From an uncultured Ilumatobacter sp. (lineage in GTDB: Bacteria; Actinomycetota; Acidimicrobiia; Acidimicrobiales; Ilumatobacteraceae): a stretch of DNA of 51,460 nucleotides. The notes beneath the pieces are model-generated. The model was given only the letters and a program-made list of their open reading frames with translations. It was not told where the DNA came from and searched no databases. Both the position numbers and the translations under genes were made by a program. The stretch lies in assembly GCA_905182555.1 (NCBI GenBank), contig CAJJBX010000008.1, positions 1-51,460 of the forward strand, read 5' to 3'. Positions 17,103-26,030 of this stretch are shown piece by piece; position 1 is the first letter of the stretch; each line of letters opens with the position of its first letter.

Positions 17103-18821
17103 ATGGCAATTGAAACCGTCACTGGGTACTGCTGGCCGCAATCTGTTGCAGCGGGTGGGTCGATCGTCGGAAAGTCTGTGCTGAGCGGAGATCTTGATGC
17201 CGACGGCCGGCCTGCACTCGTTACCTGGCGCGAAATTCACGATGACGCTCGCGCCGTCGGTGCAGCGCTGCAGGCGAAGGGCCTGGTGCCCGGTGACCAC
17301 GTCGCCGTGCTCGGCCCGACCAGTCGACAGTTGATGACCATTGTGCGTGGCTGCTGGTTGGCCGGCATTGCCTCGATGGTGCTCCCGCTGCCGATGCGGA
17401 TGGGGTCACTCGATGCGTTCATCGACAGCACGCGAGGCCGCATTCGACACGGTGACGCCAAGCTGGTCTTGATCGACGACATGCTCGCCGACTTCTACAC
17501 CGCCATCGAAGGCGACCCGCCGATCGAACCGATGGCGTCCGTTCTTCCTGGTGCCCCGAACGTGCCGACGGGCGACGCGCTCGAACTGCCAGATCACGAC
17601 CCTGAGCGCCTGGTCATCCTGCAGTACACCAGCGGATCGACGAGCGAACCCAAGGGTGTGATGATCCCCGATCGGGTGCTGTCGGCGAATGTTGATGCGA
17701 CCCTCCAAGCTGCCGAGATTCGACACGACGAAACAATGATGTCGTGGCTGCCGCTCTACCACGACATGGGCCTCGTCGGGTTCCTCGCGATCCCCATGAC
17801 GAAGGGCGTCGACCTGGTGCAGGCCGCCCCGCAAGACTTCTTGGCGCATCCTGGCAACTGGATGCAGTGGCTCAGTGACTACAAGTGCACCGCAACGGCT
17901 GGCCCCAATTTCTCGTGGGTACTTGCCACTCGTGCGCTCAAGCGGATGAAGGGGCTCGATCTGTCGCACCTGACGCTTGCGCTTTCGGGCGCCGAACCCG
18001 TCGACCCGAAGGCGGTTGTTGCCTTCGTTGCCGAAGCCAAGCGTTTCGGCTTTCCTGAGGGTGGAGTCTTCCCGGCGTTCGGCATGGCCGAGGTCGCGAT
18101 TGCTGGAACGTTCCCGAAGCGCGGCCTGGGCTTGCGAACCGACACGGTTGACCGCATCATTCTCGAGACCCAGCGTGTTGCCAAGCCGATCGAGGTGACG
18201 GACCCCGACGAGTTCGCCGTCCTGGCTCGCGAACTTCCCCTGCTCGGCACCGCAGTGCCGGGCTTAGAGATGAAGGTCATCAATCCTGACACGTTCGAAG
18301 AGTTGCCCGAGCGTCACGTGGGCGAGTTGCTGCTGCGCGGCACATCGGTCACGCCGGGCTACTACAAGCGCGAAGACGCCACTGCTGCGCTCTTCCACGA
18401 CGGCTGGCTGTGTACCGGTGACCTCGCCTACCTCCTCGATGGCGAACTCGTCATGTGCGGCCGCATCAAGGACGTCATCATCGTCGGCGGGCGCAATGTC
18501 TTCCCCGAAGACATCGAGCGCGCTGTCGGGCCGCTCGAGGGTGTGCGCGCCGGCAACGTCATTGCCTTTGGCATGGAGGGATATAAGGGCAAGGAGAGCG
18601 TTGTCGTCGTGGCCGAAGCACGCCTGACCGACAGCTCCGGTGATCAGGCTGACGTTTGCGCCCGGATCCACGAGCGGACACTCGAAGTCTGTGGCTTGCC
18701 GCCCCGTGACATCATGCTCGTCAATCCCGGAAGCCTCCCGAAGACCAGTAGCGGCAAGCTTCAGCGCAGCAAATGTAAGACCGAGTACCTCGACGAAGCA
18801 CTCGAGTTACTCACCAGCTGA
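17103..18821 (+). CDS. Fatty-acyl-AMP ligase / acyl-CoA synthetase (FadD-like)
   Basis: A 572-residue ANL-superfamily adenylating enzyme. The phosphate-binding loop is YTSGSTSEPKG (175-185). The motif SWLPLYHDMGLVG is typical of the fatty-acyl-AMP ligase (FadD32-like) branch, followed by FGMAEVAIAG and the hinge region GRIKDVIIVGGRNVFPEDIE. The C-terminal catalytic lysine is K552 (PKTSSGKLQR). It activates long-chain fatty acids with ATP, passing them either to CoA or to a carrier protein; no polyketide synthase or carrier is next to it. The ATG at 17103 has CAAGAT six bases upstream, a slightly degenerate leaderless -10 box. Confidence 0.88.
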   Translation: MAIETVTGYCWPQSVAAGGSIVGKSVLSGDLDADGRPALVTWREIHDDARAVGAALQAKGLVPGDHVAVLGPTSRQLMTIVRGCWLAGIASMVLPLPMRMGSLDAFIDSTRGRIRHGDAKLVLIDDMLADFYTAIEGDPPIEPMASVLPGAPNVPTGDALELPDHDPERLVILQYTSGSTSEPKGVMIPDRVLSANVDATLQAAEIRHDETMMSWLPLYHDMGLVGFLAIPMTKGVDLVQAAPQDFLAHPGNWMQWLSDYKCTATAGPNFSWVLATRALKRMKGLDLSHLTLALSGAEPVDPKAVVAFVAEAKRFGFPEGGVFPAFGMAEVAIAGTFPKRGLGLRTDTVDRIILETQRVAKPIEVTDPDEFAVLARELPLLGTAVPGLEMKVINPDTFEELPERHVGELLLRGTSVTPGYYKREDATAALFHDGWLCTGDLAYLLDGELVMCGRIKDVIIVGGRNVFPEDIERAVGPLEGVRAGNVIAFGMEGYKGKESVVVVAEARLTDSSGDQADVCARIHERTLEVCGLPPRDIMLVNPGSLPKTSSGKLQRSKCKTEYLDEALELLTS

Positions 18822-19460
18822 TCAAGCGGTTGGAGCTTCTGCGATGTGGCGGAGTTCGCGCCAGATCGCGGCGAGCAGTTCGGCGCTGATCGCGAAGGCG
18901 AACCAGTAAGCGCTCGCCACGCCCCAGATACTGGAGATGAGCCCGCCGAGTGCTGCCCCGATTGCGATGCCGCCCTGCACGGCAACGAGCTACACACTGC
19001 CAATCCGGCCCTGCAACGCTTCGGGAACGGCGCGCTGGCGCACCGTGGTCGACGTTGTTCCCACATCGCTGCATGAATGCCGAACACGAAGAACATCGCC
19101 ATGGCAACCCAGGCCACGGTCGTGAGAGCAAAGACGAGATACGTCAATGTCTCGACGACAAGGCCGATGGGCATGATCCACACCATCCGAATGGCACCTT
19201 CGACTCGGACCGAGATGATCGACCCAATGACGCCTCCCGCAGCGCTCGCGCCGGTCAGCAAACCGAAGCCAAATTCGCCGAGGCCAAGCCTGAGGCGTTC
19301 GATGGAGGCCAATACAAGCAGTGCGATCAGGGAGCCGAAGGCGAAGTTGAACGTGGAGGTGGTGATTGTCGGCGTGGGCATTGGCCGGTGCGCACAGAGC
19401 CACTGGGTGTCCTCACGAATTTCCCGTTGGGCGCTCCGCTGCGGGTTCGTTGCGCCGTCG
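18822..19460 (-). pseudogene. Decayed MFS transporter (N-terminal half lost)
   Basis: Only the second half of an MFS_3-type exporter is present. From about 19460 the text reads QREIREDTQWLCAHRP, then TFNFAFGSLIALLVLASIER and GVIGSIISVRVEGAIRMVWI, ending the first frame at FVFGIHAAMW. It then continues in another frame (TTVRQRAVPEALQGRIGSV), meets an in-frame TAG at 18990-18992, and goes on after it (LVAVQGGIAIGAALGGLISS) to a stop at 18822. The first six helices are missing, replaced by unrelated sequence next to the oxidoreductase stop. Three separate lesions make this a true pseudogene rather than a sequencing artefact. Confidence 0.75.
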
Positions 19461-19494
19461 CGCGTTGAGCCGCGCGCGTTGAGCTGCGCGTCGA

Positions 19495-20850
19495 TCAGTG
19501 GATGCGGACACCCTGGCGCGTGAGCTCGGTCTGGACCGCGGTGATGTCGACATCGGCGACTGAGGTGTTCGCCGCAACGGAGAGAGCCGCTGCGACGCCT
19601 GCTCCCTGGCCGCTCACGGTGCAGCACATCATGTTGCGGACGGCTGCGTGGCTGACCTTGTCGCCGCCGATCGAGCGGCCGGCGACGAGCAGGTTGTCGA
19701 CGCCCTTGGGAAGCATTGCCCGGTAGGGCACCTCGAAATAGCGACCGGTGGTCGGCAAGATCAAAATGCCGTACCCGTCGATGAACTCGGGGAAGATGCC
19801 GATGCTGTCGTCGAACCGGCCCTGGCCACGGACATCATCGTCGGTCATGTTGTAAACCGCGTCGATCTTGCGGGTTTCACGGATGCCGACGCTCATCCCA
19901 AAGTTACGAATTTTGGCACGCTCACAACCGGGCGTGAACTCGGTGAGTGCAGCGGCGGCCATCACTGCCTGTCGCCGCCCCTCAATCTCTGCGACGGTCA
20001 AGCTCTCGACATCGGTCCCGTCGACGTTGGGAAGATGGACGAGGTTGAGATAGGTCAGGTCGCCCTGGTCCGAGATTGCACCCCACGTGCCGCCGATCGT
20101 GGTCAGATCGGCAGGGATGGCACCGGCTTCTATGGCTTGTTCGAATGGCTTGCGTAGAAAAGGCGAGAACATCTCGTCTTCCTTGCCGCTTGTTTCGATC
20201 GTCCACTCGCCGCCGGCCCAGTCGGCATATGTCTGCGGGTCAGCGGCCACGCCGGCCAGAAAGGCCTGCTTGTCGACGCCTGTGAGGTGGAACATCACCG
20301 ACGCGGCCATCAATTCTTCGGATGGCGCCTGGTGGACGGGTGCGCCTGCTCGGGCAGCGATGTCGGCGTCGCCGGTTGCGTCGATGATCCGTTTACCGAG
20401 TACGGCGTGGCGGCCGGACTTGCTCTCGATAATCACGCCTCGCAGCACCTTGGCGTCTATGACAGGAGCGACCACGGTTGCGTGCAAGATCGGGTGAACT
20501 CCGGCCTCTTGCACAAGGACGTCCGCGACGTACTTGAACAATTCGCCGTCGAGCGAGTGGCTGGTGGATTGCGGCTCGGGCTGGGCGGCGCCCATCGCCT
20601 TTGCACGTTGCTCGAACTCGATGCCGATGCCTTCGGTGTCGACTGTGTCCTCGTGGCGGTACCACGCGAACCCTTCAACGCCGACGGCGGTGATGTTGCC
20701 ACCGAAGCAGCCATGCCGCTCGAGTAATACGACGCTCGCTCCGGCACGGGCAGCGCCGAGTGCTGCAGCGAGCCCGGCTGGTCCGCTGCCGACGACAACC
20801 ACGTCGGCCGTTGCCAATACCGCTGTGTCGCGTGCCGGTTCGGTGACCAC
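19495..20850 (-). CDS. FAD-dependent oxidoreductase (FAD_oxidored/PF12831-like)
   Basis: A 451-residue flavoprotein. The N-terminal dinucleotide fold is ADVVVVGSGPAGLAAALGAA with the acidic end LLERHGCFGG, followed by the family-typical NITAVGVEGF and IDATGDADIAARAG. Near the C-terminus, PKGVDNLLVAGRSIGGDKVS and NMMCCTVSGQGAGVAAALS form the second FAD contact. Relatives are annotated as FAD-dependent dehydrogenases of unknown substrate. The start is a GTG at 20850, with AGGA unusually close, so the exact start is uncertain. A palindromic repeat lies 50 bp upstream. The gene is convergent with no intact gene; the MFS relic follows on the same strand. Confidence 0.85.
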   Translation of the reverse strand: MVTEPARDTAVLATADVVVVGSGPAGLAAALGAARAGASVVLLERHGCFGGNITAVGVEGFAWYRHEDTVDTEGIGIEFEQRAKAMGAAQPEPQSTSHSLDGELFKYVADVLVQEAGVHPILHATVVAPVIDAKVLRGVIIESKSGRHAVLGKRIIDATGDADIAARAGAPVHQAPSEELMAASVMFHLTGVDKQAFLAGVAADPQTYADWAGGEWTIETSGKEDEMFSPFLRKPFEQAIEAGAIPADLTTIGGTWGAISDQGDLTYLNLVHLPNVDGTDVESLTVAEIEGRRQAVMAAAALTEFTPGCERAKIRNFGMSVGIRETRKIDAVYNMTDDDVRGQGRFDDSIGIFPEFIDGYGILILPTTGRYFEVPYRAMLPKGVDNLLVAGRSIGGDKVSHAAVRNMMCCTVSGQGAGVAAALSVAANTSVADVDITAVQTELTRQGVRIH

Positions 20851-20899
20851 TTCCTGATTGGTCGCCGCCCGCTGACCGCCGCCTGCTGGCCGCTGGGCT

Positions 20900-20930
20900 T
20901 GTCACACTTTGGTCAGACCGGAGTGTGACA
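20900..20930. repeat. Palindromic repeat copy B (best copy)
   Basis: A 31-bp inverted repeat with 15-bp arms around one central A: TGTCACACTTTGGTC and GACCGGAGTGTGACA. Thirteen of the 15 pairs are Watson-Crick and the other two become G-U in one RNA strand. Related copies are at 16999-17026, 29485-29524 and 29548-29577. Confidence 0.8.
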
Positions 20931-20937
20931 GAACAGG

Positions 20938-21221
20938 TCGGCGACGTTCGGGTGCTGGATGAGGCGTTGATGATGGGGGAGAAGGTTTCGCCAAGGAGTT
21001 GTGCGCGTCCCTCGATGAACCCGTTCGGGACCATGTTGATGGTGAATCCGTCGAGCCCAGGGTTGGCGGCCGTGGAAAGCGACCATCTGTAGCGTCTTGT
21101 TCTCGCCGACGCCGGGATACGTGAAGCTGGGGATCTGGTAGCAGAGGCGGGTCATGACGTTGATTGGCATCCTGTTCTCGTCAAATGTCGAGGTGCACTG
21201 GAGTTGAAACCGGTGATTCAA
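20938..21221 (-). pseudogene. Short unrecognised protein-like fragment
   Basis: The minus strand reads FQLQCTSTFDENRMPINVMT, then IPSFTYPGVGENKTLQMVAF, and after an apparent frameshift near 21065 continues as GLDGFTINMVPNGFIEGRAQ and LGETFSPIINAS. Both halves have protein-like composition but no family that I know, and the sequence ends abruptly at the palindromic repeat. It fills most of the 417-bp gap between the oxidoreductase and the TetR gene. It may be a gene relic or a frameshifted small gene. Confidence 0.25.
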
Positions 21222-21267
21222 CCCGGCGTACCCGACCTCAGGCTCGGAGATCCTAGGATGCGTCTCT

Positions 21268-21903
21268 ATGGCAGATGGCTGGGAGCGTCGACAGGAGCAG
21301 ACGCGCAGCGATGTCCTCGTTGCTGCTGGCGCGCTGATTACTGATCACGGTCTTGAGGGCCTCACGATGCGCAAACTCGCAGCGCTGGCTGGAGTCTCTG
21401 TCGCCACGCTCTACAACCAGTTCGGTGATCGTGATGGCGTGCTGGTTGCGTTCGTGAGTAATGGGCTTGATCAGCTCGAAGTCGAGTTTGATGCGGAGCC
21501 CGCACACGGTCCAATCGACACCACCCGGGCGTTGTTCGCAGCGCTTGACGCCGAGTTTTGTGCAGCGACCGACGTATGGCGTCCAATTTTCTCGACCATG
21601 AAGCAGGGCCCCGGCTCCCACGGCATGGGTGAGGTCGGCGACCGTGTCGTGGCCTTCATCGAAGCCGACTTCGCCAAGGCGGCGGCCGAGGGCCTGTTCG
21701 TTGTCGACTGCGACGTCGAACGACTCGCTCGACACGTCTTCACGACGCGTATGAATCGGTTGGAGAAGTGGGCCACCCGCGCAATCGAATGGGACGCTTA
21801 TCGTCATTCGTCTGATCTCGGCCTCGAGCTGACACTTGCCGCTGTCCTGGCCGATGACAACGCTCGCCGAGCAGCCCTTGCGGCCTCCGGCATCAGCTGT
21901 TGA
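21268..21903 (+). CDS. TetR-family regulator upstream of the deacetylase and ABC genes
   Basis: A 211-residue TetR protein, HTH at about 33-51 (LTMRKLAALAGVSVATLYNQ), followed by a helical ligand domain (DVWRPIFSTMKQGPG onward). TAGGAT lies eight bases before the ATG, so the mRNA is probably leaderless or nearly so. The deacetylase gene starts 25 bp after its stop on the same strand, suggesting one transcript. It is a candidate regulator of the deacetylase and perhaps of the ABC importer. Confidence 0.9.
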   Translation: MADGWERRQEQTRSDVLVAAGALITDHGLEGLTMRKLAALAGVSVATLYNQFGDRDGVLVAFVSNGLDQLEVEFDAEPAHGPIDTTRALFAALDAEFCAATDVWRPIFSTMKQGPGSHGMGEVGDRVVAFIEADFAKAAAEGLFVVDCDVERLARHVFTTRMNRLEKWATRAIEWDAYRHSSDLGLELTLAAVLADDNARRAALAASGISC

Positions 21904-21928
21904 GTAGTTAAGTAGAAGGGAAGATCGA

Positions 21929-22978
21929 ATGTTGGTCGTCTCGTCACCGTCGCGTCAGCGGCAGCACGCTCCGCTCGCCGAGATTGAGTCATCGGGGCTC
22001 CAAGATCCCTTCGAACACCCGGGCCGCGCTGAGGCAATCCACCAGGTGCTCGCCGCCGATGCAGCCCACCAGATTCGGGAGCCAGATCGATGGGGGGCAA
22101 CGCCGATCGAGGCCGTGCACGACCCCGGTCTCGTGCGGTTTTTGTCGAATGCCTGGGCTGACTACCAGGCGGCTCACCCGGGTACTCATGATGTGGTGCC
22201 CGATCTCTTCCGAATGCCCGGTCTGATGGAGGGGATTGGTGAGTTCCGAGCGCACCATGGCATCGACGCCGAGCTCGGTCGGTGGTGCTTCGAGACGACG
22301 ACGCCGCTGACCCAGGGCACCTTCGAAGCTGCGACCTCGGCGGTTGACGTTGCGCTGAGTGCCACGTCGCTGGTGCTTGGCGGCGAACGAGCGGTGTACG
22401 GCCTGTGCCGCCCGCCGGGGCACCATGCGCCGATGTCGCTCTATGGCGGCTACTGCTTTTTCAATAACGCAGCCGTGGCAGCGCATCACGCGGTCTCGAC
22501 CACGGGCTCGAAGGTCACGGTGCTCGACGTCGATTATCACCACGGCAACGGCACGCAGCAGATTTTCTACCAGCGTGACGACGTGCAGTACGTGTCATTG
22601 CACGGCGATCCGGCGCGCGCCTATCCGTACATCACTGGCCACGCCGACGAGGCCGGTTCAGGCCGGGGGAGGGGAGCGAATCTCAACGTCCCGCTCCCGC
22701 TTGGTGCCGACGACGACCACTACGCCATGGCGCTGACCGGAGCACTGCAGGCCATCGACGCGTTCGGACCCGACCTCGTTGTGGTGTCGCTCGGGGTCGA
22801 CGCCTTCCACAACGATCCGATCTCAGATCTCGCAGTCACCGCCGACGGATTCGAGGCGCAGGGAGCGCTTGTTGCTCAACTTTCTGTGCCGACCGTGGTG
22901 GTGCAAGAAGGCGGGTATGACGTGGCCTCGCTCGGCAACAACGTCAACCGATGGCTTGCAGGCCTTGCAACGCTTTGA
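21929..22978 (+). CDS. Acetylpolyamine-amidohydrolase-like deacetylase (HDAC superfamily)
   Basis: A 349-residue zinc deacetylase of the arginase/HDAC fold. The catalytic His pair is in RPPGHHAP (H165, H166), the zinc ligands are D202 and H204 (LDVDYHHGNGTQ) and D291 (SLGVDAFHNDP), and the transition-state tyrosine is in VQEGGYDVAS. Length and the segment GYCFFNNAAVAAHHA fit bacterial acetylpolyamine amidohydrolases, which remove acetyl groups from polyamines. Acetyl-lysine or other acetylated amines are alternatives. A GAAGGGAAG ribosome site precedes the ATG. It follows the TetR gene and precedes the family-5 ABC importer by about 190 bp, so its substrate may enter through that importer. 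Confidence 0.88.
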   Translation: MLVVSSPSRQRQHAPLAEIESSGLQDPFEHPGRAEAIHQVLAADAAHQIREPDRWGATPIEAVHDPGLVRFLSNAWADYQAAHPGTHDVVPDLFRMPGLMEGIGEFRAHHGIDAELGRWCFETTTPLTQGTFEAATSAVDVALSATSLVLGGERAVYGLCRPPGHHAPMSLYGGYCFFNNAAVAAHHAVSTTGSKVTVLDVDYHHGNGTQQIFYQRDDVQYVSLHGDPARAYPYITGHADEAGSGRGRGANLNVPLPLGADDDHYAMALTGALQAIDAFGPDLVVVSLGVDAFHNDPISDLAVTADGFEAQGALVAQLSVPTVVVQEGGYDVASLGNNVNRWLAGLATL

Positions 22979-23010
22979 GCTGTTCATAGCCCCGACTGTG
23001 ACGGGTGTCA

Positions 23011-23043
23011 TTCCACATTGTGGAACTGTGCTACATTGTGGAT
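23011..23043. promoter_or_regulatory. Palindromic operator plus degenerate second copy
   Basis: TTCCACATTGTGGAA (23011-23025) is a perfect palindrome with seven-bp arms around one base. A degenerate copy, CTACATTGTGGAT (23031-23043), is centred 18 bp further on. Both lie in the only sizeable gap of the deacetylase/ABC cluster. The pattern resembles IclR-type sites by general form; no IclR gene is in the window, so the binding protein is unknown. Confidence 0.5.
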
Positions 23044-23172
23044 TATCTACGCCAAGACGTCAACAACCATGTGAATGAATTGTCCACAGGGTTCGAAATG
23101 GATATGGTCGAGATGTCGCGGGTAGTCCGCTCGGGCGTGAACTCATTGCTTTAACAAGGGGAAAATACACAG

Positions 23173-24948
23173 ATGGACTTCAAACGTCTAGATCAAACTC
23201 GTAGCTCGGTCGGACCGATCGAGCTCGACCTCATCGAGTCATATGCGCAAGGAAAGGTCAGCCGTCGCGACTTCGTTCGCCGCGGCACGATGATTGGCCT
23301 GTCCGTTCCGGTCATGGGTGGCATCATTGCCGCCTGCGGCGGGAGCGATAGCGATTCAGCACCCGCAGCACCCGCGGCACCCGCAGGAACCGAAGCACCC
23401 GCAGCAGCCCCAGCGCCCGTTGCAACCGAAGCACCCGCAGCAGCCGGTGGTGACATCATCGCCGGTATCCAGACCGGTGACGCCAACTCGGGCCTCGACC
23501 CGGTCAACATGCTCGACCTCGGCACGTACGCCGTGCTGTCGCAGTCGTTCGAGTATCTGGTCGGCCTTGGCCCTGACGGCAACATCGCCGCAACAGCGCT
23601 CGCCACCGAGTGGTCGCCAAACGCTGACGCGAGCCAGTGGACCTTTAAGCTTCGCCCTGGCGTTACCTGGCAGGAAGGCGGAGCGCCGCTGACCGCTGCC
23701 GACGTAGTCGCCACGATCGAGCGCATGGTTGAAGTAGGTGCCGGTCTTGCCGGTGTCGTCAGCGCCGGTGGCGCCGAGGCACCTGACGACTTGACCGTGG
23801 TGATCAACCTTGACTCGCCGAACGGCAACCTCCCGGTCCTCGTTTCGCTGTTCAACCCGCAGTCGCTGATCACCCCAGCCGACTACACGAACGGCACCAC
23901 GCTGAGCGACCGTCCTACTGGTACAGGCGCCTGGATGCTGGCCGATTTCGATCCGTCTGCCTTCCGTGCCAAGTTTGTTCCAAACCCCAACTGGTGGGGC
24001 GGCTCAGTCAAGCTCGACAGTGTCACGCTGCAGGGCTTCGAGAGTGGTGGCACCAAGGTCGCAGCCTTCGCCGCTGGCGAAATCGACATCATCCAAGACT
24101 TCTCGATCTCCGATGGTGCGAATCTGCTCCAAGACGACGCGATCAAGGTCCTGCGTCCGCCTTCGTCGAACCATCGTCAGATCTGGTTCAACACCCAGCT
24201 GCCCGAAGGTGGACCGTTCACCGATCCTCGCGTCCGTCAGGCCGTCTGCTACGCGATCAACCGCGAGCAGCTCGTCAACACGGTGTACGAGGGTCAGGCA
24301 CGAATCGCCAACGACCACCCGATCGACCCGACGCTCCCGTTCTTCGACGAGGGTCAGGAACAGCGCCCGTACGACCCCGAGATGGCCAAGCAGCTGCTCT
24401 CCGACGCCGGTTATGCAGACGGCATCGAAATGCCAATCCAGGTCGGCGACCTTGGTGAGATCCCGGCCATCGCGGCCATCGTCGAGCAGAACCTGGCCGC
24501 CGTCGGCATCAAGACGCCGGTGAGCGTCACGCCGAACTCGGACTTCTACGGCGAGTACTGGTGCACCGGCGCAGGCTGGGGATCCCAGCCCGACACCGCT
24601 GGACCGGGTCGCCCCTGCGGCGCTTCGGCTCCGATCGGCATTGTTGACTACGGCCACCGCCCGACCCCGGACATCTTCTTCGGCCGCGCACTCGCCACCG
24701 ACGGTGACTGGAACTCGTCGAACTACGCCTCGAGCACGTTCGATGGCCTGTTCGGTGACTACCAGAGCGCGACCGATGTAGCTGGTCAGAAAGCTGCCGT
24801 TGGAAAGATCCAACGTCTGCTCCATGAGGATGCCCCGGCGTGCTACCCGTTCTTCTTCAACTACCTCTCGGCAACGAGTAGCGCGATCAACGGCTTCGAA
24901 ACCACAGCCCTTGGTCACCTGCAGATGCAGAATGTGACGAAGAGCTGA
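23173..24948 (+). CDS. ABC importer substrate-binding protein, family 5, Tat lipoprotein
   Basis: A 591-residue solute-binding lipoprotein of the peptide/nickel (SBP_bac_5) family. A 30-residue N-region precedes a twin-arginine signal (SRRDFV, R31-R32) with lipobox IIAAC (C55). A low-complexity Ala/Pro/Glu linker (about 63-93) tethers the binding domain. Typical blocks follow: PVNMLDLGTYAVLSQSFEYL, TFKLRPGVTWQEG, FTDPRVRQAVCYAINREQLV and YDPEMAKQLLSDAGY. The Tat signal implies export in folded form and anchoring outside the membrane. It is the first gene of the importer operon. AAGGGGA upstream of the ATG serves as ribosome site. Confidence 0.92.
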   Translation: MDFKRLDQTRSSVGPIELDLIESYAQGKVSRRDFVRRGTMIGLSVPVMGGIIAACGGSDSDSAPAAPAAPAGTEAPAAAPAPVATEAPAAAGGDIIAGIQTGDANSGLDPVNMLDLGTYAVLSQSFEYLVGLGPDGNIAATALATEWSPNADASQWTFKLRPGVTWQEGGAPLTAADVVATIERMVEVGAGLAGVVSAGGAEAPDDLTVVINLDSPNGNLPVLVSLFNPQSLITPADYTNGTTLSDRPTGTGAWMLADFDPSAFRAKFVPNPNWWGGSVKLDSVTLQGFESGGTKVAAFAAGEIDIIQDFSISDGANLLQDDAIKVLRPPSSNHRQIWFNTQLPEGGPFTDPRVRQAVCYAINREQLVNTVYEGQARIANDHPIDPTLPFFDEGQEQRPYDPEMAKQLLSDAGYADGIEMPIQVGDLGEIPAIAAIVEQNLAAVGIKTPVSVTPNSDFYGEYWCTGAGWGSQPDTAGPGRPCGASAPIGIVDYGHRPTPDIFFGRALATDGDWNSSNYASSTFDGLFGDYQSATDVAGQKAAVGKIQRLLHEDAPACYPFFFNYLSATSSAINGFETTALGHLQMQNVTKS

Positions 24949-24951
24949 CCG

Positions 24952-25029
24952 GACATCCCACTCCGGCCGAGGCCGGAATGTCGTAACGACGAAGGGCGCA
25001 GCGGTCTCACCGCTGCGTCCTTTGTCGTT
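24952..25029 (+). terminator. Two tandem hairpins after the binding-protein gene
   Basis: The first hairpin (24952-24982) has TCCGGCC/GGCCGGA plus an outer GACAT/ATGTC stem. The second (24985-25029) has a perfect nine-bp core, CGCAGCGGT/ACCGCTGCG with a CTC loop, extended by GACGA/TCGTC-like pairing to a stem of about 20 bp. They sit between the first and second operon genes. Such structures commonly protect the binding-protein mRNA and reduce read-through to the permeases; no long T-run follows. Confidence 0.65.
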
Positions 25030-25067
25030 AATCAGGGTCAACCGTTCGAATAACAGAGAAGGAACAC

Positions 25068-26030
25068 GTGCTCAGATTCATCCTCAGGCGACTTATGCTC
25101 GCCTTTGTTACGTTGGCGTTTTTGCTCGTCATCGTCACGCTTATCCCCAACATCGCTCCAGGCGACCCTGCTCGAAAGATCGCGGGTGGCACGGCGTCGC
25201 CCGAGCGACTCATGCAGGTCACCGAATCGTTGGGTCTACGTGATTCAGTTCTGACGCAGTTGCAGAAGTTGGCGACGTCGGTGTTCACCCTCGACTTCGG
25301 CGACTCCTTCTCGGTCGCTGCCGGCGAACCGGTGATGAGCCTCGTGTGGAGCGCGCTTGGCAACTCCGCCAAGCTGGTGATTCTCGCTCTGATCGTGATC
25401 GTGCCGCTCTCGGTTCTCGGTGGATTGGTCACGGCATACAAGAAGGACACCTGGATCGATCGCACGATCATCAATGTCGGTATTGCATTCTCGGCAATTC
25501 CTGACTTCGTGGCCGGCGTGTTCTTGCTGGCTTTCCTCGCCGTCCCGGTCGACTTCTTCAAGGTGCAGGCTGCTGCCCCGCCCGGGTCGAGCCCGCTGGT
25601 TCAGATCCAGCACCTCTTGCTGCCGGTTATTGCCGTGCTGATGGTGTACTTCGGCTACATCGCCCGCGTGACTCGTGCTGGCACCATCACCGCGCTTGAT
25701 TCCGATTACGCCCGTACAGCGTTCATGCGCGGGCTCTCGATACCCCAGGTGTTCCGCAAGCACATTGCGCGCAACGCGCTGCAGCCAACCGTTGCTGTTC
25801 TCGGTACCCAGCTCGGCTACCTCTTCGGCGGAATGGTCGCTCTCGAGCGGGTGTTCGGCTACCAAGGTGTCGGCAACCTCATCTTGCGAGCCGTTGACCG
25901 TGCCGACTATCCAGTCCTTCGGGCTGGCGTCCTCGCCGTCGCCGTTATCTACATGCTCGCGACACTCTCGGCTGATCTTTTGATCGCCTACATGAACCCC
26001 CGTGCACGCCAATCGTTGGGAGACAACTGA
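25068..26030 (+). CDS. ABC importer permease, DppB/OppB type
   Basis: A 320-residue inner-membrane permease with the N-terminal FILRRLMLAFVTLAFLLVIV helix of the DppB family and the EAA-type loop DYARTAFMRGLSIPQVFRKH, which contacts the ATPase. The characteristic VERVFGYQGVGNL-like segment (ALERVFGYQGVGNLILRAVD) is present. GAAGGA lies before the GTG start. Its TGA overlaps the ATG of the next gene by one base, so the two are translationally coupled. Confidence 0.92.
   Translation: MLRFILRRLMLAFVTLAFLLVIVTLIPNIAPGDPARKIAGGTASPERLMQVTESLGLRDSVLTQLQKLATSVFTLDFGDSFSVAAGEPVMSLVWSALGNSAKLVILALIVIVPLSVLGGLVTAYKKDTWIDRTIINVGIAFSAIPDFVAGVFLLAFLAVPVDFFKVQAAAPPGSSPLVQIQHLLLPVIAVLMVYFGYIARVTRAGTITALDSDYARTAFMRGLSIPQVFRKHIARNALQPTVAVLGTQLGYLFGGMVALERVFGYQGVGNLILRAVDRADYPVLRAGVLAVAVIYMLATLSADLLIAYMNPRARQSLGDN

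Noticed and set aside
24004..25041. 345-codon minus-strand open frame over the binding-protein gene
   Set aside because: It is antisense to a well-conserved gene and runs through the two hairpins.
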